Below are positions 34,317 to 46,700 of a stretch of DNA of 64,000 nt, one piece after another. The notes beneath the pieces are model-generated. The model was given only the letters and a program-made list of their open reading frames with translations. It had not been told where the DNA came from and searched no databases. Source of the stretch: Metridium senile (lineage: Eukaryota > Cnidaria > Anthozoa > Actiniaria > Metridiidae). The stretch lies in assembly GCA_949775045.1 (NCBI GenBank), contig OX459096.1:39962158-40026157 (forward strand), given 5' to 3'. Numbering within the stretch: the first letter of the stretch is position 1; each line of letters starts with the position of its first letter. The position numbers and the translations under genes were made by a program.

Positions 34317-36478
34317 GCTTGATTGAAGCCGGACTAGTCTTTTGCTGTGCAGCGTTAGTTATCACTCTATATATAAAGCACTGGGATATATTGAACAAAG
34401 AGCTTCCGTTTGATAAAATAAAATGCAAATTGACGAGAGGAAGCACAGATAGAAAATAATCAGCAAATTACGCACTGCCATCAATTGATTTACTTCCAAG
34501 ACCGACGAGTTTATTGCTTGAATATAGGGAGAAAAACGTGATTGACAAGCATTCGTCGCACTCTCCCGGCGAGTGTGATAAATTGACGCGATGATATATT
34601 TCATATCAATCTAGACACTAACAAAAACTCGCACCGTGTGGTTGCCTAAAAGCTTTCATCAAGAAAACGATTTCCTTTGTAAATCAACCTTGTGAAGCAA
34701 AGACCAAATGATAATTGTTTATTATGATCGCAAAGTTGAAGACTTGAAAAAAAGTTGAAGGCCCATTTTCAGTAGAGTTTACCGCAGTCTATTGTTTATT
34801 ATAGATCTTTAAAGAAAACATCCAGTAATGCACTATATCACTTGAAAAATGATCATAACGCGTGCGAGCAGTGGGAAGTTGTTTTGATGACATCAGTGTG
34901 TTTTTACTTAAGAAGCTAGTGTGTTAATCGTCGTTTTGTTTCACCCAGAGTGCTCAGCTGAATATGTCATTTAAACCAGACAGAAGGCTATCTCCACAAT
35001 GACATGAACACTCCCTCGGTGTGTACACTTACTGATTTTAGGATTAACATTACTGATTGCTAGATTACCATCTCGTTTAATATTAATCGTTTTTTTTACG
35101 TGTTGTAGGACGGAAATAGAGCCAAACCGAAGGAGTGAGCGGTCTATCACGGATAATTTAACGGATATTCTATCCATCCATTCACCCTCTCTTTCACCCG
35201 GATGAAGGATTCCTTCCTCAACGTCAGTATAAGTTACAATATATTTTATAGTTACCATTTTTACGTTCAATCATATATCCCAAAACAGACAAATGTCATA
35301 TATCATAGGGTCTTACAGGGGGGTCTCTGGCACGGTTAACGGCCGGAAAAAATAGCGAATCACGGATGTCAAAATTTCATTTTCACGAATCATTTTCACG
35401 TTTTTCCGCCTCCGATTTTAGCCCTGCAAACTTTCTTCTAAAATTGTCCAGCAACAAATGATCGCTTGACATAGGAAACCTTTTTTTTGAATTTCACATA
35501 TTTCAGGTCCCAAATCATTTATTTCAGTCTGGCTACCAGGACTGGAGGAAATTTTGAAAGGAGGTTTTACCCAATTTTTGTCTATATAAAACTCATTTCC
35601 AGCAACCCCTCCCCCCTTTGATAATTATTACAGTCCCTTCCTGACTCTTTAACATGTTTCGTGTGCATCGCGCCTTTGTTACTCCAATCGTTTCTATCAT
35701 GTCGGTTTCATATCACGTCTAATGTGATTTATGCTATATATAACTTAAGTTACCTACATGATTTATGACATTGGTTAAAAATAGTTATTAGCAATTTGCT
35801 ATATATACTTCTAATTTTGCATAATAATGTTGGGTGTAATTGTACAAACAAACCGTGAAACACACTTTAGTGTATTACTCTTTTTAAAATGCAGCTTAGT
35901 TCCATTCATCCTCGGGAACCCAGGGGCAATCTTCTGTCGCTTGTTCCTCGCTCCCAGAATAAATACCCCTGAACGTAGTCCGTTGGAGCTTGTTCCGGAA
36001 GTCAAAATTCAAACTTATTTAACGACTTTCTTTGAATGGTTATCTTGATTTTCATTGGTAGACCTAATAAGGTCGACCAATCAGGTATGAGCTGAATTTT
36101 GACATCCGGAACAGCTCCAACAGACTACGTTCCCAGGGGTATTTATTCTGGGAGCGAGAAACAAGCGACAGAATATTACACCTGGGTTCCCTAGGATGAG
36201 TTCCATTGTGTTATTTTGTTATTTGTTGACTATTACACTTTAAGTTCTACACTTTGTTTCATGGGTTAATCAGAACAACTCTAATAGTGAAAAAAACTTT
36301 ATTCCATGCTAGTGATGACATGCATTCATTAGATATTGTGTGTGAAAACTAAAATTCGACACAAAACGAAAATGTGAAAAGTTCTATTTTAACTTACTTT
36401 AATTGCAATTATTGAAAAAGGAATTGTCACACAGAAAGGATTGCAGCACGTTTTATTTCATGCAATTGTTGATATCAT
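34317..36478. other. Intergenic region between GPCR and USP genes
   Basis: No gene was recognised. It contains the foldback at 35905-36201. A TTTATT at 36452-36457 reads AATAAA on the minus strand, 22 bases past the USP stop codon, and is a good polyadenylation signal. Confidence 0.65.
35905..36201. mobile_element. Foldback MITE with about 115-base arms
   Basis: The left arm runs CATCCTCGGGAACCCAGG ... CGCTCCCAGAATAAATACCC ... GTCAAAATTCA. The right arm carries the reverse complement of the same blocks in reverse order, ending GGGTTCCCTAGGATGAG. The loop region includes TAGACCTAATAAGGTCGACC, itself palindromic. Confidence 0.85.
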
Positions 36479-39400
36479 TCAGTTAGACTTAGGAATAGTG
36501 ACAACTGGGCAATGAGCATGATGAATGATGTAATCACTAACACTACCTAACATGGTACGCCTGATTAAACCCATTCCCCTGGAACCTATAACTATCATAG
36601 AAGCCTGAAACTTCTTGGCCTCGTGGCACAATGCATCACCAACTGAGTAGTTGACACCTATGGCCTCTACCTTTGCATGTTTGATCTGGAAAGAAAAAAA
36701 AAAAGGAGGAAAAATTCAGTCAGCAAAGCAGGCTACAAAATATCAGACACAATATATCAAACACCAACAGTTATTTTCAATACAACACACACCTGACGAG
36801 CACAACACATATACAAAGTTAACTGTTAATTGAATGATGGATTGATTGGCTGAAAGAATATTGATTGACTGTATGGTAAACTGATTGATTGGCAGCAGTA
36901 AATGATTAATTGATTGACAATTGATTGACAAGTGTGTGGTTGATAGACTGAAAAAAAGATTCTTGGCTGCCAGGTAAACAGATGTGTAAATGATTGATTG
37001 ACTGACATGTATGATTGTTGATTGACAAGTGTAAATGATTGAATGATTGACAAGTGTAAATGATTGATTGATTGACATGTATGATTGATTGACAAGTGTA
37101 AATGATTGATTGATTGACATGTATGATTGATTGACAAGTGTAAATGATTGATTGGCAAGTGTAAATGATTGATTGATTGACAAGTATGATTGATTGACTG
37201 ACAAGTATGATTTATTGACTGACATGTATGATTGATTGACATGTATGATTGATTGACTGACATGTATGATTGATTGATTGACAAGTGTAAATGATTGATT
37301 GATTAGCATGATTGATTGATTGACAAGTATGATTGATTGATTGACATGTATGATTGATTGATTGACAAGTGTAAATGATTGATTGATTAGCATGATTGAT
37401 TGATTGACAAGTATGATTGATTGATTGACATGTATGATCGATTGATTGACAAGTGTAAATGATTGATTGATTGACAAGCATGATTGATTGATTGACAAGT
37501 ATGATTGATTGATTGATTGACAAGTATGATTGATTGATTGACAAGTGTAAATGATTGATTGATTGACAAGTGTAAATAATTGATTGATTGACAAGTGTAA
37601 ATGATTGATTTATTGATTGACAAGTGTAAATGATTGATTGATTGACAAGTGTAAATGATTGATTGATTGACAAGTGTAAATGATTGATTGATTGACAAGT
37701 GTAAATGATTGATTGATTGACAAGTGTAAATGATTGATTGATTGACAAGTGTAAATGATTGATTGATTGACAAGTGTAATTAATTGATTGACAAGTGTAA
37801 ATGATTGATTGATTGATTGACAAGTGTAAATGATTGATTGATTGACAAGTGTAAATGATTGATCAATTGACAAGTGTGATCGATTGATTGACAAGTGTGG
37901 TTGATTGATTGATTGAAAAGTGTAAATGATTGATTGATTGACAAGTGTAAATGATTGATCAATTGACAAGTGTGATCGATTGATTGACAAGTGTGGTTGA
38001 TTGATTGATTGAAAAGTGTAAATGATTGATTGATTGACAAGTGTAAATGATTGATCAATTGACAAGTGTGATCGATTGATTGACAAGTATAAATGATTGA
38101 TTGATTGGCAAGTGTGATTGATTGATTGACTAGTGTAAATGATTGATCAATTGACAAGTGTGATCGATTGATTGACAAGTGTGGTTGATTGATTGAAAAG
38201 TGTAAATGATTGATTGATTGACAAGTGTAAATGATTGATCAATTGACAAGTGTGATCGATTGATTGACAAGTATAAATGATTGATTGATTGACAAGTGTG
38301 ATCGATTGATTGACAAGTGTGGTTGATTGATTGATTGAAAAGTGTAAATGATTGATTGATTGACAAGTGTAAATGATTGATCAATTGACAAGTGTGATCG
38401 ATTGATTGACAAGTATAAATGATTGATTGATTGGCAAGTGTGATTGATTGATTGACTAGTGTAAATGATTGATTGATTGACAAGTGTAAATGATTGATTG
38501 ATTGGCAAGTGTGATTGATTGATTGACTGAAATAATTTTCTAGGAAAATAATTGCATGCTGTCTGGCATACCTTGGAGCCTATTGCAAGGAGTTTCTGCT
38601 CATAGTTTTGAAGGATATCTTGGACCTTTTTCTGGTGTTTCTCAACTTCATGATGCCATTCCTCTGTGGCAAGGGCATCTACACAAAACAAAAAGGAACT
38701 ACTGTTTCAGATAGGACTAACTCACAACCAGTTTGAATTTCAAGCTGCATATGGTAAGTGAAAGCAAGGACTAGATGGTTCTGATTAGCCCAGCTTTTAA
38801 TTACAGGTGAAATCCTCTAGCCACTGAACTACTGGTAAACCCTATAGTGGTAGTAAGGACTATATGATATCTAATTAGCCTAGCTTCCGACTACCAATCA
38901 AACCCTCTAGCCACTGAGCTACCATGGTAGTAAATCCTAGTGGTCAGCAAGGACTAAATGATATCTAATTAGCCTAGCTTCTGACTACCAATCACAACCC
39001 TCTAGCCACTGAGCTACCATGGTAGTAAACCCTAGTGGTCAGCAAGGACTATATGATATCTAATTAGCCTAGCTTCCGACTACCAATCACAACCCTCTAG
39101 TCACTGAGCTACTACAGTAGTAAACACTAGTGGTAAGCAAGGACTAGATAATATTTATTAAATTCTAAATAGATCATATTATCAACTGCGCCTTAGTCAT
39201 ACTATAGCATGTTGATTGCTTGAATCTAATCACATAGGTCCACTCATGCACAGCAAACCTAAGGTCAAAGGGTGTTAGATTATTAAATAATATACTTACG
39301 AGGTAAAGCAGGAGGATGAAGTTCTGGAGCATAAACAACAAGAAGGTCATCACCCTCATGTAAAACATTATTCACATACCCTGAAGGACAAGAAGATATA

Positions 39401-40553
39401 TAGATATTTATGTAATAGATGCCAATTATTAGTAAAAAGTATGTCTTTTAAAATTAATATTTGGGCAAATTAATCCCAGCAGGGTGTTTGTTTATCAATG
39501 CCAGCAAAAAATATTTTCAGGACACAACTAAAGAAACTGAAACAAACAACAACAAAAATTCCAGCGAAAACATTTTAGAGGGACAATGAAAAAAACTGAT
39601 AGAGAAACAACAAAAAAGCCAGCTATTTATGTTCCTGAAGACACATCGATGTGCGTGCAGAATGCTTCGAATGCAACCATGCATCTAATATAAATAGTCA
39701 ACATAAAAACTCAATATTATTCAGAACGTGTTTGTAACACTGCCAAAAATAATTTCATTACAATCAAATATATAATAATATAACATCAATATTTTAGAAT
39801 ATTAATTATATAGTAAATACCAACTATAATTCATAGTCTTTTGTAAAAAGGATATTATTATTAATTATACTTTGCATAAATTAATTAATTTGTAATGGCT
39901 GATTACACAGATCTAAAACGCATATAACTGCACAAAACTAATGAAATACAAAAAAAGAAAAGAAAAAACGCGGCAGCTTATAGTAAACTGGTATTTATGA
40001 ATCCACGTGGCCATACGTGCAGCCATTGATATGACATTTAGTGAATTAAGTTATCTAGAAGTCATCAATTGTAAACAGTCTGATATTACACCTTCACCTC
40101 TTCGAGTATGGATAAATACCTCATAACTCCACTCTATTTTGTCGTGTATAATATGATTGTACATTGTTTTGATGGATGTGTGATATTTGACACGATTCGT
40201 GGATCGTCTTTTGTCAACACGAGAATGCAAATATAAAGAACGGTCTGAAAAATTTACGTGAATTAAACTCCATATTTTGTTTGATGTAAAACATGGCCAG
40301 TAATAGTGAATTTGAATTATTCTTTTAAGCAGTATTGCTTGAACAAGGTTTGGATTTATACAATGCTTGGTTGCATGCTGTTAGAACCGCATCACGAGAC
40401 GGGTCGTTAAACTCTTTCAGTTTTATACCGACTCAAAAGCAATATTCTAGCGAATACTTGGTTCTAGGATTACTCACAGTCAAAGGCCTTCTGTGCTTGT
40501 TCACTGCCATCCACACAAATCATAATTTTTCTATTCTTTATTCCTTCGGCCAT
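36479..40553 (-). CDS. Universal stress protein (UspA domain), complete, 4 exons
   Basis: Exons 40553-40478, 39380-39300, 38678-38572 and 36685-36479 join in phase to give 156 aa, a single UspA domain. The start MAEGIKNRKIMICVDGSEQA fits the first beta strand with the conserved D-G-S. The last exon has GSRGMGLIRRTMLGS, matching the ATP-binding consensus G-x2-G-x9-G-S/T (about residues 122-136), followed by SDYIIHHAHCPVVTIP. The protein is probably cytosolic, nucleotide-binding and stress responsive; no partner is shown by the sequence. Such single-domain USPs with introns are common in cnidarians. The third intron is about 1.9 kb and almost filled by a minisatellite (36829-38531); the second intron holds a 95-base tandem repeat. 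If intron 3 is retained, the frame runs on into the repeat. Confidence 0.96.
36829..38531 (-). repeat. 1.7-kb GATT-type minisatellite in USP intron 3
   Basis: A basic unit of about 25 bases, (GATT)3 + GACAAGTGTAAAT, is repeated some 60-70 times with variants. From about 37860 to 38480 a higher-order unit of about 92-96 bases appears, marked by GATCAATTGACAAGTGTGAT. All three minus-strand frames are open for hundreds of codons (Ser/Ile/Asn/Gln/His-rich) because the unit lacks stops on that strand. These are repeat artefacts unless transcribed and retained. Confidence 0.97.
38764..39150 (-). repeat. Four tandem copies of an about 95-base unit with a tRNA A-box-like motif
   Basis: AGCAAGGACT starts each unit (38764, 38852, 38946, 39041, with a partial at 39136). 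On the minus strand each unit contains GGTAGCTCAGTGGCTAGAGG, which fits the tRNA A-box region. A B-box is not clear. It lies in USP intron 2. Confidence 0.85.
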
Positions 40554-41594
40554 GTTTACTGCTTGTGTTTATAACCCCGTACGTACGTGTAGAAGCTCAT
40601 TCAAGTAGAATGAATTAAACGGGTCAAAGATGAAGGCGGATGATTGACAGGTCGATATATCTAACTACGCCAGACAACCACAGGAAGCCCACAATGCTAG
40701 ATTTTCATATCAAGAGAACAAAATACAAATACAAAACAACAAAACGAGAACAAAATGATGACAGATGGCAAAGAGTAATTTTTATTACAAATTCTTTACA
40801 GATAAAATAATATTCCAAAACTATGCACTAAAGAGTAGTATTAAATTAAATAATTTACATTAAATTTTACATTTTAATATATGAATTAAATAATATGAAT
40901 TAAATTAAAAAGCATTGAATTTTGTGAATATGTTATTGTATAATATATTAATTAATATTTGCTAAAAAAATAAGAAGTCTTAAAGTGCTTATGATTAAGG
41001 TTATGATGCTTCTTATAATACTTTAGTATTCACTCAACATATAACATAGTTTATTCTCCTTATATAGACTCATTCAAATACTAACCCTAAACTTCATTGA
41101 ACTTTCGAAACAATATCCAAATATTCGAAACAAATAATCCATTCTTGTGTGATCATAGATCATATGTTAGTTTTGTTTGTTAAAACAGCTAAAACATGTT
41201 ACTTAATATTTAGGAAAAGCACTACTTTTTAGCATGGTATAGTTCCTTCAACTAAAGTAAGCTGGTCTCCCAGGACATTTGCACTTTTTCCCCGTCTTTC
41301 CACCAATGCTGTGTTTTACAGGAATTTAAAACTACTCAAATCTACTCGCACACAAAGTCGAAAGAAGTGTGAGGCCACTGGGGATTAAAAGCTGCACATT
41401 ACCCAACTGATCGAGCTCCACTTGTTGTAAATACTGTATGGTAAATGTATCAGTATGATATAACTAGGAAACTGTGAGTGTGTTGCAGGATAAAACATTT
41501 AGCCATTGTCTCAAGAGTATTGACAAAAACAAAAGTAAAATACATGATTAAATATATTTACTATTTTATCATAAAATACAGCTATGGACATATT
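40554..41594. other. Intergenic region between USP start and STK11IP stop
   Basis: AT-rich DNA with no recognised gene. Both flanking genes are on the minus strand, so the USP promoter and the STK11IP 3' untranslated region share this interval. GTACGTACG at about 40580 is the only short palindrome noted. Confidence 0.55.
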
Positions 41595-43706
41595 CTATTT
41601 TTCAAGAAATGGTGTGCTTGATGTCTGTAGTTCTACTCCAAACAGCTTCTCCCATGGTGTCTTGATACCATTGACCAGAGCATCAATGGACGCTGCTGTT
41701 TCTGTCTTGATAAGCAAGTAGCTATCAGCACATTCTAGGGGAGCATCCTTCAAAGATACAATTTGAAAAAAAAAAAGCTGGTAAAATTCTATCATTGCTA
41801 CCTTATTTATTATACAATTTAAGCAAAATAGTTAAGGCCGATTTACACAATACGATTTTGACCTTGAACTGTAGTATACGATTTGCCTACAACATGTAGT
41901 AGGTACCATTCACACGCGCATGACTTGTCGTATACGATTCGTATACGCCATTGCTAAAATCATGAGTGATTGGACGAAATACTAGTTCCAGTCCTAATAT
42001 GGAACAAATCACATCATTTTCCAACAACAAGTCGTAGGGTTTTGATCCTTGGCTCAAAATCCTACTACAAGTTGTAGGTCGCGTGCATCAGTTGTAGGAA
42101 AGTCGTAGGGCATTTACATGGCACGAATTGGAGCTCATTTGAGTCGTATACTACAAGTCGCACACAACAATCGTGCCTTTATGAACACAAAATGATAAAT
42201 AAAAGCTTATTCTTACATTTTCATTGTATGCAAAAATGTTTAAAACTTGAAAATATGCAATTTAAAAAAAATACATTTCAATTAAAAAACAATTGTCTGC
42301 AGCTTGAGTTTGTAATTCATACACACATGGGCACTCATTGATATATATAACATTTTACATTTGAAAAAAATAAATCACTAAAACAACTTGAGAATGGAAG
42401 TACTTTTGAAGACAATAATGAAAACACTTAATATACATAATTATGGTGAATTTACCTCTTCTGAAATTGAAATACCAATATGGCAAAGACTGTCCTCAAA
42501 AAACTCCTAAAAATGAAGAAATTGAAAAGGGGAAATGAATGAAACCAAACAACAAATTAATGGTAAAATGCAAATAGTCAGCCCACCATGCAATGTCAAA
42601 TTCTTCAACAACCAACAAAAAAAGCAAGCAACCATTCAATCTTAGCAATTAGCCAGACAGCCAATTAACCAACCAAGCAAGCAACTTACCAACAAACAAA
42701 TTATCAAACCAGCCACGAACCAGCCCACCCACCCACCTCAATCCCATCCAGGCACACAACAACCAACAAACAACCAATTAACCAAACATCTAAATATAAC
42801 TAACCAATGAGGCAACTATAACCAACCAACAAATTAACAAACCAACCAGTCACCAACCCAACCACCATACAACCCTCCAAGCCATGCACCAAGACCCACC
42901 AACCAACAAATAAACCAACAAACAAACAACCAACAAATAAACATACAATCCAACCAACCAACCAACCAACAAATAAACATATAAACAAAAACAAAAAACA
43001 AGGAAGTTGTTGGGAATTAACACAATCTGCAGTCTTCTTACCAGTCCTGAAATGTCAGTCATTTTGTATTTTTCTATACAATGAAACTGTGGTTCTTTTG
43101 GTGTTGGTACATCAAGATATCTAGGTAATGGCCATTGGTGGTTCTCTCTTGTGACGGCAACATGTGTTCTTGTTACAATCATTGTGACTGGTTTGACATC
43201 CATAGCTGTAGTGAAAGAATAAACAAACAAGCTTTGATGTTTTAGTAAATCAATAAGTTTATTCAATGGGGGGTAATAACTACACTTTATTTGAGGATAT
43301 AACAAATAAAGCAGAGCTTTTTTCCATGCTGCCCCTTTTAAAATTGTGATTAACAATTCATTTGTCATGATCAAGTAAATTAATAAATACTGTCAAGAAA
43401 GCTATACATTTTTATCATTTACACTCTACAGTATACAGAAAATTAAACTATAACTGAATAATAATCAAACTGTCAGAGTATCAAATACAAAATGCCAAGT
43501 TATATATTAGTGTAAATTAAGTCATGGTTCCTTCTCATGTTGATGTATAGCAAAATGAGGTCTACTAGATACTTAAAATTACTTTTGCCTGTGTGCTCCA
43601 GAACTTTAAATGCCATAACTGCTACATTGATGTGTGGGTCAGTATCACACACGTCATTTTGATAACAACTGGCTTGACCATCTTCATCTTTCTCATTGGA
43701 ACTGTT
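41595..43706 (-). CDS. STK11IP: STK11IP part 7: C-terminal block
   Basis: Exons 43706-43583, 43205-43042, 42506-42456, 41747-41595. It begins with a polar stretch and then DPHINVAVMAFKVLEHTGK, VTMIVTRTHVAVTRENHQW, EPQFHCIEKYKMTDISGL and, in the last exon, LVNGIKTPWEKLFGVELQT. It matches the vertebrate C-terminus, which has the same strand-rich order and a final W-E-x-L-F motif. The acceptor of the last exon (AAG at 41748) is the only usable one in frame. Confidence 0.9.
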
Positions 43707-46700
43707 CTGTTTGAATAACAATGATAAATATCACAGTATTGATTATGAAAGATAATTATATGTTTTGCTCGAGGCTTCAAAGTGGACAACTAAAATCCAG
43801 AGCGTAAACATCATTATCTAGACGGTGCTCCAGTGCTTTCCTTTGTTTTGTTTTTTAATTTCTTCTCCTTCCTTATATTCATTTCCTTTAATTTCTTTCT
43901 CCCTCCCTGATTCTTTTTTCTCACTTCCCTTCCCTTCCTATTTTTTCTCTTTTCTTTCTTTTGATCTCATTTTACTTTTCAATTTTTCATTCTTTGCATG
44001 CCGGGGTGGGAGGGGGATGGGGGCTCCCTTACAAAAGGGGGCAGGGGTTCTTGTCGTCCCTTTTAGGGTTTGAAATCAATGTTTTGTTCCTGCTTAGGGT
44101 TTTTAAGATGAGAATGCCCACCAGCCGAGTTTTGTGGTCCCTTTTAAGCCTATAAGATCAACAACAATGCTTCTTTTCAAAGATCATTTTTATTTTAATC
44201 CCCTTTCCGGTCCCTCTTAGGGGTGAAATTTCATCACTGCCACGCCCATCATCTCAAAATATAGGTTCCTTTTTGGTGTCATTTTCAGAATTTCCGACGA
44301 GGACCCCTGCTCTCTTTTCTAAGGGAGTCCTCTCGGGTTTGCATGTCCCTCCTTTCTTTGCTTTAATCCTTTTCCTTCACTTATTTTTCCCTCCCTCGTT
44401 TTATTTCCTTTTCTTCCCTTCTCTATCCTTTTTCCCCCTTTACCATCATAATATTTTGTGTTTCTTCATGGGCAAGTCAATGTATAACAATATATACAAA
44501 GGTTGGCCTTTCATATTCTAATTCTGTGAGTAACCTTACCTCTGAATTATGGCCCAAACCAAATTTATAAAACTGTTCCTTGTCCTCAAATTTACATTCT
44601 TTATATACATGCTCTATCAAACCAGCTCCAACAAGTGTCTGTGCTTTTTCAACAGCCTGAAATAAAGTGTCATTCACTCAGTTACTGCGCAACATAGCAT
44701 CAATCCTAAATGTGTTTACTAATTTTATGCCATTTTATTAATTATTTATGTTTCTTTACTCTGAAGATGACTTCCACTCAGGTTGTCGAAGCGTCAGACA
44801 TCAACACCATCACCTAGACGATCATACCTCATCTACATTCATTATATACCTCTGTTCTTGTGTTCGCCTCTCCATGTTGAATCATCCAATCAACAAAGTC
44901 CTTTCCAATAAAACACTGTGAATAGTGCCTCAGCAAACTCTGTAAACAAACAGTAACCATAGTGAGGACAGAAGAGTATTAGCTTTGCTTGTGATATTTA
45001 AAATAAAAAACTAAAGCAAGTCAGTTTGATTTTGATTTTATTGATGTTTCGATGCCATCCAGCATCATTTTCAAGAGTACATTAATATTCAAAATTAGAG
45101 TGTCTTATAGTTAGTAGAAAGTCCCATGATAATAGTGTTGACATAATTAACAAAAGATCTTTGCTCTAACAGAGTCTGATTAGATGTTAAGTGATAGTCT
45201 TATTTTCCGGATAAATAGCATCATGTGAATGAGCGCTTTTTAAGGATAGTAAAGCTGTTACTCAGATCAAGTACATCTGTTAGGCCATGGGCCAAGTATT
45301 TACCTTTCTGTCCTTGATCAGTGGTGGATCTGTAAAAAGTGTTAATTGCTCTAGATATCTTTCACCCTATTTGTAAATGAATAGTTATAGATATTAAATA
45401 ATGTATTGTTTCTATATGGACATATTAAGGACGGGGCCTACTAATTAAAAAGTAATGTATTCTTCAAATAACTATGTGAGTTGTTTTAACCCTTCAGAGG
45501 GTTCTACAAATCTGTCTAAAAAAGGTGGGGTCACCGGGCAGTTAAGAGAAATAACGAGTCTTAAATATGGCTGACGTCACGATTTTACCGGCATCGACAA
45601 TTTTTTTTTTCAAAGGATTTTCATTGAAACATCTCTTTGATAGCAGTAAACAATTAACAAGTAATTTTCTAATAGGAATATATATTTTGTAACATATTTT
45701 CAAAAGTTAATAGTGAAATATGATTTTTTTAGCATCGCGACTTGTATTTTACGAGGTTCAGAAAATTCGAATGTTTGTCTATTTTCCATTCAAAAATCAG
45801 TTGCTTTTTCGAAATTTTACATCAAAACCATTGTTTAACATGTTCTTAATAATTGCAGTTATAAAAAAATTGGGGTTACCGGGCGTTTTAAAAATTTATC
45901 GCGTGGTAAACTTTGCCGCCGAAGATCATCATAAGACAATTTCTTTCCGGTCCCCTCCCTACTAAGTAAAGAAATTCGTCATCATAAGTACATTGTGGGA
46001 CTGTTTTTATAAAAACCGCTACCGTCGCGTCTCCCATCGTTAGATGGTTTTTTATTTGTATTTTGTCATCTTTTGAGGTAAGATAGCGCGTTAAAATGGA
46101 AACTATGTAGATGCGCAGTAGCCTGCGCAGTGGCAATAGTAGGCCCCGTCCTTAAGATAAATGAAATAATACCAGCAGCAAACTCAATATTTTGTACATA
46201 CCATTGCGGTTAAATCCTCTTGATGAATACCAAGAACATGCAATCTTTAAACAAGTGTAGAAAAGAAATATTTCAGTTTAAGTTTACTCAACCAAACAGT
46301 GTGAACCTTGATATATTTAGCAAATTGTGATAGATCGAACAAATCAAATTTAAATATTGCGTCCTCATATTTGATCATGCTCGTTGAGCCTTGTGTTTAT
46401 GTAGGAATACAATTAAGGTGATTTCACATGTAAAAAGCAGATATTAATTTACAGGGATCCCTAAGGACCTGTTGTGCATGGCCACAGGAAACAATAATAT
46501 GCCACTCCAGTGCGTGCTTATGAGACACTCAAGGCGCTGACCCAGTGCCAACTAATTTGACTCTCTTAGTCTGGGTGAAAACCATGGCCTTCTGTGCCCA
46601 ATGGCAGCAATCCATCTATCCACAGTATGATTGGTTGTTACTAACCTTATATTAGCAAGTGTTTGTAGGTTCTTGTCTGTAGTAACAAGTGCAACCTCCC

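Noticed and set aside
36743..38483. Long minus-strand open frames up to 283 codons rich in Ile, Asn, Gln, Ser and His
   Set aside because: They arise in all three frames because the 25-base repeat lacks stops on that strand; no independent start, splice or domain evidence.
42800..42994. Val/Gly/Trp-rich frame resembling a membrane protein
   Set aside because: Translation of AACC/AAAC low-complexity DNA within an intron.
44758..44815. Firm call of a hammerhead ribozyme
   Set aside because: The stem II candidate has mismatches and the stem I/III arms and cleavage site could not be shown; left as a hypothesis.
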